The notes: generated from the sequence alone by a model not told the origin. A stretch of 64,000 nucleotides of DNA from Streptomyces echinatus (GCF_014203595.1 NZ_JACHJK010000012.1:244619-308618); one strand, 5' to 3'; shown: positions 17,363 to 25,629, counted from the first letter of the stretch. Numbers and translations: made by a program.

Positions 17363-17709
17363 CGGGTCCTCCGATGTCAAGGTGGGCGATATGAGTCTGT
17401 GCAGGTGAGGACATTACTCGTGGCGCCGGTCCGCGCGCACATCGGGGACGCCGGGTTCACCGAGGTCTTACGAAGTGTTGACGCGGGTTTACATGCGGTG
17501 ACGCACGAACGACGACGTGTAACAGCCTTGCGGTGATGTGACGGACATCGCGCGGACCGGGCCGCCCCCCCGCCGACGGCACGTCACCTCGCGCCGCCCG
17601 TCCGACACACGACATCACCCGGGTGTTCGAACGAGGGCCTCCCCCCGGTCATGTGTACGCCCCTACGATCGGCCCGCACTGACGGAGCGAAAGCGGCAGG
17701 AGGGCGCTC
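17363..17709. other. Divergent intergenic region, acyltransferase / glpQ
   Basis: This 347-bp region holds promoters for both genes and no supported ORF. The clearest signal is a PHO-box-like array at 17455-17497. The stretch nearer glpQ is C-rich and shows no further structure I can support. Confidence 0.6.
17455..17497 (+). promoter_or_regulatory. PHO-box-like repeats upstream of glpQ
   Basis: GTTCACCGAGG at 17455-17465 matches the Streptomyces PhoP direct-repeat unit. Weaker units GTTGACG (17477) and GTTTACA (17487) follow at about 11-bp register. From general knowledge glpQ1 of S. coelicolor is PhoP-controlled, so this is the expected place for the site. Confidence 0.5.
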
Positions 17710-18885
17710 ATGGGCAGCGACCAGGCGAACGGGCAGACGCAGGGAACGGGACGGCGGGCGCTTCTCGGCGCCGCGGTGCTCGGCGCGGGCGGAGCGGTCC
17801 TCGGACTGCCCGGCACGGCCCGGGCCGCCGACGCCCGGACGGCCGGACACGGGGGCCGGGGGCTGAAGAGCCTGCCGGTGCCGACCATCATCGGCCACCG
17901 GGGCGCCAGCGGGTACCGCCCCGAGCACACCTTCGGCTCGTACGAGCTGGCCCTGGACCTGGGCGCCGACGTGGTCGAGGCGGGCGACCTGGTGCCCACC
18001 AAGGACGGCCACCTGGTCTGCCGGCACGAGCCGGAGATCGGCGGCACCACGGACGTCGCCTCCCACCCGGAGTTCGCCGGCCGCAGGACCACCAAGGTCC
18101 TCGACGGCGTCCCCGTCACCGGCTGGTTCACCGAGGACTTCACGCTCGCCGAACTGAAGACGCTGCGCGCGGTCGAACGCATCCCCGCCAACCGGCCGCA
18201 CAACACCCTCTACGACGGCCGCTGGGAGATCCCCACCTTCGAAGAGGTCCTCAAGTGGCAGGACGAGCAGACCCGCAAGCGCGGCAGGCAGGTCTGGATC
18301 TACCCGGAGACCAAGCACCCCACCTACTTCCGCAAGCTGGGCCTCGGCCTGGAGGAGCGGGTGGCGAAGCTGCTGCACAAGTACGGCAAGGACAGCCGGA
18401 ACTCCCCGGTCATCCTGCAGTCCTTCGAGCCCACCAGCATCCAGCGGCTGAACCGGCTGGTCGACAACCCGCTCGTGGTCCTGCTCTCCTCGGCCGGCAG
18501 CCGCCCGTACGACTTCGTCGAGGCGAACGACCCGCGCACGGTCGCCGACCTGATCACCCCCAAGGGCCTGCGGGAGATCGCCGGTTACGCCCAGGGCATC
18601 GGCCCGACCCTGGACCTGGTCATCCCGAAGAAGGCCGACGGCACCCTGGCCGAGCCCACCACGCTGGTCCCCGACGCGCACAAGGTCGGGCTGATCCTGC
18701 ACCCGTACACCATGCGCAACGAGAACCCCTTCCTGCCCGCCGAGTACCGCAAGGGCACCGCCGCCGACGCCTACGGCGACGTCTTCGGCGCCTGGCGGAC
18801 GTACCTCGCGACCGGCATCGACGGCGTCTTCACCGACAACGCCGACACCGGACTGCTCGCCCGCGCCGACTTCCTCGGCCGCTGA
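17710..18885 (+). CDS. glpQ: Exported glycerophosphodiester phosphodiesterase
   Basis: Hydrolyses glycerophosphodiesters to glycerol-3-phosphate and an alcohol outside the cell, supplying phosphate and carbon; 391 aa. A Tat signal with RR (GRRALLGAAVLG, residues 15-26) ends near AARAADA. The catalytic HRGASGYRPEHT is at about 59-70, and the second histidine is in VCRHEPEI near 100. The metal-binding acidic pair reads VEAGDLVPTKDG, with two residues between Glu and Asp, where I expect one. Start ATG 17710 has GGAGGGCGC upstream. PHO-box-like repeats lie upstream and a strong hairpin downstream. Confidence 0.92.
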   Translation: MGSDQANGQTQGTGRRALLGAAVLGAGGAVLGLPGTARAADARTAGHGGRGLKSLPVPTIIGHRGASGYRPEHTFGSYELALDLGADVVEAGDLVPTKDGHLVCRHEPEIGGTTDVASHPEFAGRRTTKVLDGVPVTGWFTEDFTLAELKTLRAVERIPANRPHNTLYDGRWEIPTFEEVLKWQDEQTRKRGRQVWIYPETKHPTYFRKLGLGLEERVAKLLHKYGKDSRNSPVILQSFEPTSIQRLNRLVDNPLVVLLSSAGSRPYDFVEANDPRTVADLITPKGLREIAGYAQGIGPTLDLVIPKKADGTLAEPTTLVPDAHKVGLILHPYTMRNENPFLPAEYRKGTAADAYGDVFGAWRTYLATGIDGVFTDNADTGLLARADFLGR

Positions 18886-18933
18886 CGCCGTCAACCACCA
18901 CACCGGCAGCCACCCCGTTCGGAGTGACTGTGC

Positions 18934-18963
18934 GCCGCCCCGGCAACCCGCCGCCGGGGCGGC
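18934..18963 (+). terminator. glpQ terminator
   Basis: A perfect 10-bp GC stem (18934-18943 with 18954-18963), 10-base loop, followed by TCGTCGTT, 48 bp after the glpQ stop. Confidence 0.7.
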
Positions 18964-18977
18964 TCGTCGTTCCGCAT

Positions 18978-19484
18978 ATGACGCATGACCTGGTAGCCGC
19001 CCTGCGCCCGCTCCTCACCGCCGAGGCCTCCGCCGAGGCATATGCCTGCGGAGGTGAGCCGGGTGACCTGGAGCAGGCCGTGTGGCTCCGCCTCCTGGAG
19101 CGGCTGGAGACCGACGGCCCGCCCCCGGACCCGCCCGGCTGGCTGCGCGAGGCCGTCCGCGCCGAGGGCCGCCGCAGCCGCCGCGCCACGCACCGGGAAC
19201 GGCCGTACGACGGTGAACCGGCCGACGACCTCCGTCCCGGGCCCGAACAGCACGTGCTGGCCGCCGCCCGGTACCGCGCCCTGCGCGACGCGGTCCGCCG
19301 CCTGCCCGGACGCTGCCCCCGCCTCATGGAGGCGCTGCTCTCCCCGCGGGACCTGACATACCGGGAAATCGCAGGGGAGTTGGGTATCTCACAGGGCAGC
19401 CTCGGCCCGGAACGATCCAGATGTCTGGGATGTCTGCGCCGATTGCTCACACCGGAGGTTGCACCGTGCGAAGCACGGGGATAG
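18978..19484 (+). CDS. Short ECF-sigma-like protein
   Basis: A 168-residue protein with a reduced sigma-70 layout. The N-terminal part (about 1-60: LVAALRPLLTAEASAEAY, LEQAVWLRLLERLE) is a shortened region 2. The C-terminal HTH (about 105-160: RYRALRDAVRRLPGRCPRLMEALL, LTYREIAGELGISQGSLGPERSRCLGCLRRLL) is a good region 4. No -10-binding aromatic cluster is evident. Start ATG 18978 is chosen because the glpQ terminator hairpin occupies 18934-18963; an alternative GTG at 18930 with GGAG would run through that hairpin. It may be a bona fide sigma factor or a regulator derived from one. Confidence 0.65.
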   Translation: MTHDLVAALRPLLTAEASAEAYACGGEPGDLEQAVWLRLLERLETDGPPPDPPGWLREAVRAEGRRSRRATHRERPYDGEPADDLRPGPEQHVLAAARYRALRDAVRRLPGRCPRLMEALLSPRDLTYREIAGELGISQGSLGPERSRCLGCLRRLLTPEVAPCEARG

Positions 19485-19528
19485 GAGTGAGGACGACAGG
19501 TGATCAGGTGAGCGGGAGGCGTGCGCAC

Positions 19529-20026
19529 ATGGGCATGAGCGTGACCATCTCGGTGGCGGCCGAGCAGGACGCGGAGCAGATCTTCCGGCTCCAGTACCTG
19601 TGCTTCCAGAGCGAGGCGGCGCTGTACGGCAACTACCGCATCGAGCCGCTCGTGCAGAGCCTGGACTCCGTCCGCCAGGAGGTCGCCTCCGACTGCGTCT
19701 TCGTCGCCCGGCTCGGCGAGGAGGTGGTCGGCTCGGTGCGCGGCAAGGTGACCGAGGACGGCGCGGCCGACATCGGAAAGCTCTGCGTGCACCCGCGCCT
19801 GCAGGGTCACGGCATCGGCGCGCGGCTGCTGCGCGCCGCCGAAGCGGCCCTGGCGGAGGAGCGGGGCGTCATCCGGTTCCGCCTCTTCACCGGCCACCGC
19901 AGCGAGGGCAACCTGCGCCTGTACCGCCGCTCCGGCTACGAGACCGTGGGCCGGCGGAAGGGTTCCGACGGCGTGGAGCTGATCGTCCTGGAGAAGCGGG
20001 CGGGCCAGTACGCGCAGACCGCGTGA
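19529..20026 (+). CDS. GNAT-family N-acetyltransferase
   Basis: Acetyl-CoA-dependent transferase of 165 aa. The acetyl-CoA loop is LCVHPRLQGHGIGARLLRAAEAAL (about 86-109), followed by the RFRLFTGHRSEGNLRLYRRSGYETVGRR fold end. ATG 19529 has GGGAGG eight bases upstream; the frame stays open into the end of the sigma-like gene, but those upstream starts lack ribosome sites. It is probably expressed with the preceding gene. The acceptor is unknown. Confidence 0.8.
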   Translation: MGMSVTISVAAEQDAEQIFRLQYLCFQSEAALYGNYRIEPLVQSLDSVRQEVASDCVFVARLGEEVVGSVRGKVTEDGAADIGKLCVHPRLQGHGIGARLLRAAEAALAEERGVIRFRLFTGHRSEGNLRLYRRSGYETVGRRKGSDGVELIVLEKRAGQYAQTA

Positions 20027-20098
20027 GGGCCGGCGCACCGCGAGGGGTGCGGCCCACCGCGCCGGCGGTCCCGCCCGGCCCGCGGTCGCCCGCGCTCC

Positions 20099-20518
20099 TC
20101 AGGCGCCCTCGCGCGTGCGCGCCTTCCGCAGCCAGTACATCGCGGAGAGCGGCAGCAGGACGGGGATGAAGAGGTAGCCCGCGCCGTACTTCGACCACAC
20201 CGTCGCGTCCGGGAACGCGGACGGCTCGATCAGGGTCCAGGTGCCCACGACGAGCACACCGGCGAGCTCGGCCGCGCAGCACACCAGCGCCGCCCTGCGG
20301 GCCGTCTCGCCGCCCCGGACCAGCGTGTACGTGATGAACGCGTAGACCGCCCCGGCCACGGCCGACAGCGCGTACGCGAGCGGGGCGCGGTCGAACTCCG
20401 TCGCGATCTGGTACACCGAGCGCGACACCGCGCCGACCACCATCACGCCGTAGAGCCAGACGAGCAGGATGCCCGGCCCGCTGATCAGCCGGGCCGGCTT
20501 CTCCTCCACCGCCGTCAT
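20099..20518 (-). CDS. Small four-TM membrane protein, unknown function
   Basis: A 139-residue protein I do not recognise. It has about four hydrophobic segments (ILLVWLYGVMVVGAVS, APLAYALSAVAGAVYAFITYTLV, AALVCCAAELAGVLVVGTWTL, YLFIPVLLPLSAMYWL) and a basic C-terminus. Its ATG comes one base after the stop of the upstream membrane-protein gene, preceded by a GGGGAGG ribosome site, so the two are a translationally coupled pair and may form a complex. Confidence 0.75.
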   Translation of the reverse strand: MTAVEEKPARLISGPGILLVWLYGVMVVGAVSRSVYQIATEFDRAPLAYALSAVAGAVYAFITYTLVRGGETARRAALVCCAAELAGVLVVGTWTLIEPSAFPDATVWSKYGAGYLFIPVLLPLSAMYWLRKARTREGA

Positions 20519-20519
20519 C

Positions 20520-20879
20520 TCAGCCTCCCCAGATGTCGTAGAGCCGTACTTCCAGGACGGCCAGCACCACACCGCCCGCGGCGACCGTCACCGAACCCCA
20601 GCGGGTCCGCTCGGCCAGCGACATGAGGCCCGCCGCCGGAACGCACGCGAACGCGCCCAGCAGATACGCCACGAAGATCGTCGTGCCCTGCTCCGGCTTC
20701 TCGCCCCGCGCCAGCTGCACGATCCCGATCACCAGCTGGACGACGGCCAGCAGCGACACCACGGCCATGCCGATGAAGTGCCAGTCCTTCGTCGGCTGGT
20801 CACGATAGGCGGCCCAGCCGCACCAGGCGGCGAGCAGCAGCGCGGCGACGCCGGTCAGCAGCGTCAGGGCATTGAGCAT
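20520..20879 (-). CDS. Small membrane protein, unknown function
   Basis: A 119-residue protein with about four hydrophobic helices (LTLLTGVAALLLAAWCGWAA, HFIGMAVVSLLAVVQLVIGIVQL, IFVAYLLGAFACVPAAGL, VTVAAGGVVLAVLEV). No catalytic motif is visible. It is the first gene of a two-gene minus-strand unit, divergent from the HAD phosphatase gene with 69 bp between the starts. Function not known. Confidence 0.75.
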   Translation of the reverse strand: MLNALTLLTGVAALLLAAWCGWAAYRDQPTKDWHFIGMAVVSLLAVVQLVIGIVQLARGEKPEQGTTIFVAYLLGAFACVPAAGLMSLAERTRWGSVTVAAGGVVLAVLEVRLYDIWGG

Positions 20880-20948
20880 GCCGTGACCTTATTACGGCCG
20901 AAACGGGCGGGAGCGGCCGACCCCGGCGTACCCCGTAGGGTCTAGACC

Positions 20949-21599
20949 ATGACGATCCACGCGCACGCCCTCCTGTTCGACAACGACGGCACCCTCGTCT
21001 CCTCCCTCGACTCCGTCGAGCGCTGCTGGACCTGCTGGGCCGGGGAGTACGGGATCACCGCCGAGGAGTTCGGCCGCGTGGAACTGCACGGACGCACGGC
21101 CGTCGAGATCGTCGGCGACCTGCTGCCCGCCCGCCTGGTGCCGGAGGCCGTCGCCCGGGTCGAGCAGCTGGAGGTCGAGGACGTGCCGAACGGCGGCGTG
21201 CGCCTGCTGCCCGGGACCCGGGAGTTCCTGGACGCCCTGCCGGCCGACCGCTGGGCCGTGGTCACCTCCGCCACCCGGCGCCTGGCCGAGGCCCGCCTGG
21301 GCGCCGTCGGCATCACCCCGAAATCCCTGGTCTCGGCCGACGACGTCAGCCGCGGCAAGCCCGACCCCGAGCCCTACCTGCTCGCCGCCCGGCGGCTCGG
21401 CGTCGACCCCGCCCGCTGCGTGGTCTTCGAGGACGCCCCCGCCGGGCTGCGGGCGGGCCGCGCGGCCGGCATGACCACCGTGGCGTTGGCCACAACCCAT
21501 GAGGCGGCCGAACTCGACGCCGACCTGGTGGTGAGGGACCTGTCGGCCTTGTCCGCACTGGTGACCGACGGGGGAGTGGAGATAGCCGTCCGCGGCTGA
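20949..21599 (+). CDS. HAD-superfamily phosphatase (GPH/YniC-like)
   Basis: Haloacid-dehalogenase-type hydrolase of 216 aa, probably a sugar phosphate or phosphoglycolate phosphatase. Motif I is DNDGTLVSS (11-19; Asp nucleophile), motif II is VVTSAT (about 99-104), the motif III Lys is in RGKPDPEPY (about 136-144), and motif IV is VVFEDAPAGLRAGRAAGM (about 158-175). The insertion between motifs I and II is an alpha-helical cap of subclass I. A strong terminator follows at 21620-21646. The substrate cannot be assigned. Confidence 0.87.
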   Translation: MTIHAHALLFDNDGTLVSSLDSVERCWTCWAGEYGITAEEFGRVELHGRTAVEIVGDLLPARLVPEAVARVEQLEVEDVPNGGVRLLPGTREFLDALPADRWAVVTSATRRLAEARLGAVGITPKSLVSADDVSRGKPDPEPYLLAARRLGVDPARCVVFEDAPAGLRAGRAAGMTTVALATTHEAAELDADLVVRDLSALSALVTDGGVEIAVRG

Positions 21600-21619
21600 G
21601 CCGTCCGCCGGCACTGTCC

Positions 21620-21646
21620 GCCGCTGTCCACTATGCGGACAGCGGC
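21620..21646 (+). terminator. HAD gene terminator
   Basis: A perfect 10-bp stem GCCGCTGTCC / GGACAGCGGC (21620-21629 with 21637-21646) with a seven-base loop, 21 bp after the stop codon. Confidence 0.75.
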
Positions 21647-21682
21647 GTCCGGTCAGGACCGCCCGTCTGCTTTACTGATCGC

Positions 21683-21775
21683 ATGACCACGACGAGCTGC
21701 CGCACCCTTGCGACCGAGGCGACCCGCACGCCCGGTGCTCGTTGTATGTGTCCGTGTCGAATGTGCGCCTTCTAG
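21683..21775 (+). CDS. Cys-rich leader peptide upstream of metNIQ (uORF)
   Basis: A 30-codon ORF ending in TAG. Cys is at 6, 21, 23, 25 and 28, and Met at 22 and 27, so its last ten codons include CMCPCRMC. The first base of the ATG lies six bases after a -10-like TTTACT (21671-21676), so the mRNA is probably leaderless. The layout resembles mycobacterial polycysteine leader ORFs, where ribosome stalling at Cys codons changes downstream expression. Here it would let metNIQ respond to Cys or Met supply. It is too short for homology proof. Confidence 0.6.
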   Translation: MTTTSCRTLATEATRTPGARCMCPCRMCAF

Positions 21776-21994
21776 AGGGCCCCCGCACCAATCCAGCCTC
21801 GCGCCCCGAAGCGAGAGCCGCGGCCCGTCCGGCGTCCGACTCCGGCCGTACGTGACCGAAGGCCGCCGCGCACACGACGTTCTCCCCGGTTGCACCGCCA
21901 CCCGAGAACCGTGCCGCGTCCCTGAACGAACGCACGAAACGCACCGTGCCCGGGCACACCCACGCCCGCGCACTCGACAGTGACGGAAACCCAC
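21776..21994 (+). promoter_or_regulatory. metNIQ leader region
   Basis: About 220 bases between the Cys-rich uORF and metN. It has a small stem CTCGC-N8-GCGAG at 21798-21815 and several other GC-rich pairings that could act as an attenuator. No SAM riboswitch core motif was recognised. No other ORF is supported. Confidence 0.45.
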
Positions 21995-23029
21995 GTGATC
22001 ACCACCTCGGGCCTGACCAAGGTCTACCGCTCCCGCGGCCGTGAGGTCACCGCCCTCGACGGCGTCGACCTCCATGTCCGCGAAGGCGAGGTCTACGGCG
22101 TCATCGGCCAGTCCGGCGCCGGCAAGTCCTCCCTCATCCGCTGCGTCAACCTGCTGGAGCGCCCCACCTCCGGCACCGTGACCGTCGCCGGGCAGGACCT
22201 CACCGCCCTGGCCGGCCGCGGCCCGCGCGCCGGGAGGGAACTGCGCCGGGCGCGCAGCCGGATCGGCATGGTCTTCCAGCACTTCAACCTGCTGTCCTCG
22301 CGGACGGTCCAGGACAACGTCGAGCTGCCGCTGGAAATCCTCGGCAAGTCCGGCAAGGAGCGCTCCCGCAAGGCACTGGAACTGCTGGACCTCGTCGGCC
22401 TCGCCGACAAGGCCAAGGCCCACCCCGCCCAGCTCTCCGGCGGCCAGAAGCAGCGCGTCGGCATCGCCCGCGCCCTGGCCGGCGACCCCAAGGTGCTGCT
22501 CTCCGACGAGGCCACCAGCGCCCTGGACCCGGAGACCACCCGCTCCATCCTCCAGCTGCTGCGCGACCTGAACCGGCAGCTGGGCCTGACCGTCCTGCTC
22601 ATCACCCACGAGATGGACGTCGTGAAGTCGATCTGCGACTCCGCCGCCCTGATGGAGCGGGGCCGGATCATGGAGTCCGGCACGGTCAGCGAGCTGCTGG
22701 CCACCCCGGGCTCGGAGCTCGCCGCCGCGCTGTTCCCGGTGGGCGGCGAGGCCTCCGGCGCCGACCGGACCGTCCTCGACGTCACCTTCCACGGTGAGGC
22801 CGCCACCCAGCCGGTGATCTCCCAGCTCGCGCGCACCTACAACGTCGACATCTCGATCCTCGGCGCCGCCATCGACACCGTGGGCGGCCTGCAGGTCGGC
22901 CGGATGCGCATCGAACTGCCCGGCCGCTACGAGGACAACGTGGTGCCGGTCGGATTCCTGCGCGAGCAGGGCCTGCAGATCGACGTCGTGGGCCAGGAGG
23001 CCCTGCTGGTGAAGGAAGGTGCCAAGTGA
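21995..23029 (+). CDS. metN: Methionine ABC transporter ATP-binding protein
   Basis: Cytoplasmic ATPase of the D/L-methionine importer MetNIQ, 344 aa. Walker A GQSGAGKSS (about 38-46), Q-loop VFQHFNLL, signature LSGGQKQR (about 144-151), Walker B VLLSDEAT (about 163-170) and the switch His in ITHEMD are all present. The C-terminal NIL/ACT-type domain (about 255-344, PVISQLARTYNVDISILGAAID) binds methionine and mediates trans-inhibition. GTG 21995 is preferred with GGAA upstream; GTG 21980 is an alternative. It overlaps metI by four bases. Confidence 0.93.
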   Translation: MITTSGLTKVYRSRGREVTALDGVDLHVREGEVYGVIGQSGAGKSSLIRCVNLLERPTSGTVTVAGQDLTALAGRGPRAGRELRRARSRIGMVFQHFNLLSSRTVQDNVELPLEILGKSGKERSRKALELLDLVGLADKAKAHPAQLSGGQKQRVGIARALAGDPKVLLSDEATSALDPETTRSILQLLRDLNRQLGLTVLLITHEMDVVKSICDSAALMERGRIMESGTVSELLATPGSELAAALFPVGGEASGADRTVLDVTFHGEAATQPVISQLARTYNVDISILGAAIDTVGGLQVGRMRIELPGRYEDNVVPVGFLREQGLQIDVVGQEALLVKEGAK

Positions 23030-23763
23030 CCTGGTCGGAGATGCAGCCACTGCTGTCCCAGGCGTGTTCCGAGACGCTCAGCATGGTGCTCTGGTCCACC
23101 CTGATCGCCGTCGTCGTCGGCCTTCCGCTCGGCATCCTCCTCGTCCTCACGGACCGGGGCGGCCTGCTCCAGAACGTCGTCGCCAACAAGGTGATCGGCC
23201 AGATCGTGAACGTCGGCCGCTCCATGCCGTTCATCATCCTGATGGTCGCGCTGATGACCTTCACGCGCTGGGTCACCGGGACCACGATCGGTACGACCGC
23301 GGCGATCGTGCCGCTCGCGATCGGCGGCATCCCCTTCTTCGCCCGCCTGGTCGAGACGGCCGTCCGCGAAGTGGACCACGGGCTCGTCGAGGCCGTGCAG
23401 TCCATGGGCGGCAACACCTGGACGATCGTCCGCAAGGTCCTCGTCCCCGAGGCCCTGCCCTCGCTGATCGCCAGCACCACCACCACGGTCATCGCCCTCA
23501 TCGGCTACTCCGCCATGGCCGGCACGGTCGGCGGCGGCGGCCTCGGCGACCTCGCCGTCCGCTACGGCTACCAGCGCTTCGAGACCCAGCTGATGTGGAT
23601 CACCGTGGCGATCCTCGCCGTGGTCATCTCCCTCATCCAGTTCGCCGGCGACTTCGCCGCCCGCTCCCTGCACAGCCGAGGCGCCCGCTCCGGCCCCGCG
23701 CCGGCGCTCCGCCTGCTGAAGGCCAAGGAGCCCGCGGCGGCCGACGTCAGCAAGGTCGCGTAA
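23026..23763 (+). CDS. metI: Methionine ABC transporter permease
   Basis: Membrane subunit of MetNIQ, 245 aa, with five to six helices. The EAA-like cytoplasmic loop that docks onto MetN is EVDHGLVEAVQSMGGNTWTIVRKVLVPEALPSL (about 117-149; key residues EAVQSMG). GTG start overlaps the metN stop (GTGA). A basic, Ala/Pro-rich C-terminal tail extends slightly beyond the typical MetI end. It acts with MetN and the lipoprotein MetQ encoded 66 bp downstream. Confidence 0.93.
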   Translation: MTWSEMQPLLSQACSETLSMVLWSTLIAVVVGLPLGILLVLTDRGGLLQNVVANKVIGQIVNVGRSMPFIILMVALMTFTRWVTGTTIGTTAAIVPLAIGGIPFFARLVETAVREVDHGLVEAVQSMGGNTWTIVRKVLVPEALPSLIASTTTTVIALIGYSAMAGTVGGGGLGDLAVRYGYQRFETQLMWITVAILAVVISLIQFAGDFAARSLHSRGARSGPAPALRLLKAKEPAAADVSKVA

Positions 23764-23829
23764 GCCTCCCCCGGACCCCCCGTTCACCCGTACACGGGGT
23801 CGCACCACCCTGAAGGAAAGGCACTTTTC

Positions 23830-24660
23830 GTGCGTAACACCGCCAAGCTCACCACCGCCGTCCTCGCCGCCGGAGCCCTCACCCTGGGTCTGACCGCCTG
23901 CGGCTCCGGCAAGGACTCCGCCTCCCTGGACACCGACGGGCCGCTGGTCGTCGCCGCGAGCCCGACCCCGCACGCCGAGATCCTCAACTTCGTCAAGGAC
24001 AAGCTGGCGAAGAAGGCGGGCCTCGACCTCGAGGTCAAGGAGTTCACCGACTACATCACGCCGAACACGGCGACCGAGGACGGCTCCGTCGGGGCCAACT
24101 ACTTCCAGAACCAGCCGTACCTCGACGACTTCAACAAGAAGCGCGGCACCCACATCGTGCCCGTCGTCACGGTGCACCTGGAGCCGCTCGGCCTGTACTC
24201 CCACAAGGTCGAGAAGGCCGACGCCCTCAAGAGCGGTGCGACCGTCGCCGTCCCCAACGACGCCGTCAACGAGGCCCGCGCCCTGAAGCTGCTCGCCGAG
24301 GGCGGGCTCATCACCCTCAAGGACGGCGTCGGCAACGAGGCCACCCCGCGGGACATCACCAAGAACCCCAAGGACCTCAAGTTCAAGGAGGTCGAGGCGG
24401 CCCAGACCCCGCGCTCCCTGGACGACGTGGACGCGGCCGTGGTCAACGGCAACTACGCCATCTCCGCGGGCCTGAAGCCGGCTGAGGACGCCCTCGTCCT
24501 GGAGTCCCCGAAGAACAACCCCTACGGCAACTTCCTCGCCGTGAAGGAGGGCAACGAGAAGGACCCGCGGGTCAAGAAGCTCGCCAAGCTCCTCACCTCG
24601 CCCGAGGTCAAGAAGTTCATCGAGGACAAGTACCAGGGCTCGGTCATCCCGTCCTTCTGA
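23830..24660 (+). CDS. metQ: Methionine-binding lipoprotein
   Basis: Extracellular substrate-binding protein of MetNIQ, 276 aa. A signal peptide ends in the lipobox LTAC (about 20-23), so Cys23 is lipidated. NlpA-family hallmarks follow: VAASPTPHAEILNFVKD, VGANYFQNQPYLDDFN, the AVPNDAVNEARALKLLAEGGLI segment and VNGNYAISAGL. GTG start with a GAAAGG ribosome site. It ends the metNIQ operon; a hairpin lies about 95 bp downstream. Confidence 0.93.
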   Translation: MRNTAKLTTAVLAAGALTLGLTACGSGKDSASLDTDGPLVVAASPTPHAEILNFVKDKLAKKAGLDLEVKEFTDYITPNTATEDGSVGANYFQNQPYLDDFNKKRGTHIVPVVTVHLEPLGLYSHKVEKADALKSGATVAVPNDAVNEARALKLLAEGGLITLKDGVGNEATPRDITKNPKDLKFKEVEAAQTPRSLDDVDAAVVNGNYAISAGLKPAEDALVLESPKNNPYGNFLAVKEGNEKDPRVKKLAKLLTSPEVKKFIEDKYQGSVIPSF

Positions 24661-24754
24661 TCCCACGTCCGGTTCCACGGGCGGTCCGGCCGGCCGCCGG
24701 GGCCGTTCCGCGGTGACCGGCCGCTGACGGCACGTATACGGCGTTTCGCCACGC

Positions 24755-24789
24755 ACGGGGTCCACTCCCTCACGGGGTGTGGACCCCGT
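24755..24789. terminator. Hairpin after metQ
   Basis: A perfect 11-bp stem ACGGGGTCCAC / GTGGACCCCGT (24755-24765 with 24779-24789), 13-base loop, in the 228-bp gap before the next gene. Probably the metNIQ terminator; an operator role for the next gene is possible. Confidence 0.55.
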
Positions 24790-24888
24790 TGTGCGGTTCG
24801 GTGGTTGCATGCTGCATGCTGGGCAGTTCAGCAGGCCTGACGGCCCTGACGGTCTGTCGAGGAATTTCCGAAGGTTACGGAGCGGCGC

Positions 24889-25527
24889 ATGACGAGCACC
24901 TTCCCCAGCATCTCCATCAGCACGGAGCGGTTGGTGCTGCGTCCCCTCGACGAGGACGATGTGCCCGCCCTGGCCGACATGATGAACGACGAACAGGTCG
25001 TCGCCTGGACCACCGTGCCCCACCCCTACACCGAGGCCGACGCCCGCGGGTGGATCACCGGCCTCGCCCCGGACGAACGCGCCGCGGGCCGCGGCATCGT
25101 CCTCGCGGTCACCGAGTTCCTCACCCAGCGGCTCGTGGGTGTCGTGCACCTGAGGAACACGGACTGGCGGGTCCGCTCCAGCGAGATCGCCTACGTCACC
25201 GCCCCCTGGGCCCGCGGCGAGGGCTACGCCTCCGAAGCGGCCCTCGCCATCGCCCAGTGGCTGTTCCACGACCAGAAGTTCGAGCGGCTCGAACTGCGCA
25301 CCGCCGCCGACAACACCGCCTCCCAGCAGGTGGCCCAGAAGATCGGCTGCATCAGCGAGGGCGTGCTCCGCAACGCCTGGATAGCGCGGACCAGGACCGG
25401 GGACGGATCCTGGACCGAGACGCGCACGGACGTCATCGTCTGGAGCCTGCTGCCGGAGGACCTGGCCGGGGCCGGCGAGCAGCTGGCCGACACGGGTGGT
25501 TTCACCTCGTACTCGGACTGGAACTGA
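24889..25527 (+). CDS. GNAT acetyltransferase, RimJ/RimL type
   Basis: N-acetyltransferase of 212 aa resembling RimJ/RimL enzymes that acetylate protein N-termini or amino-glycan substrates. It starts with the typical ISTERLVLRPLDEDDVPAL (about 9-27). The acetyl-CoA-binding segment is PWARGEGYASEAALAIAQWLF (about 105-125), with the DNTASQQVAQKIGCISEG motif after it. ATG 24889 has a GGAG nearby. It is a single-gene unit. The substrate is unknown. Confidence 0.82.
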   Translation: MTSTFPSISISTERLVLRPLDEDDVPALADMMNDEQVVAWTTVPHPYTEADARGWITGLAPDERAAGRGIVLAVTEFLTQRLVGVVHLRNTDWRVRSSEIAYVTAPWARGEGYASEAALAIAQWLFHDQKFERLELRTAADNTASQQVAQKIGCISEGVLRNAWIARTRTGDGSWTETRTDVIVWSLLPEDLAGAGEQLADTGGFTSYSDWN

Positions 25528-25629
25528 GCCCACGGGCGTAAAGCCCCCGAGCCTCACCAGGTACCCTCACGGGACCCGCCCCGGGTTCCCTCCCGAAGAC
25601 CCGCGCAGAACCTCTGGAGACTGACGACG

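Noticed and set aside
21776..21994. SAM riboswitch before metN
   Set aside because: No SAM-I or SAM-II core elements were recognised; the Cys-rich uORF is a better explanation.
22927..25557. Minus-strand open frame of 876 codons opposite metI, metQ and a GNAT gene
   Set aside because: Shadow of three well-supported plus-strand genes.
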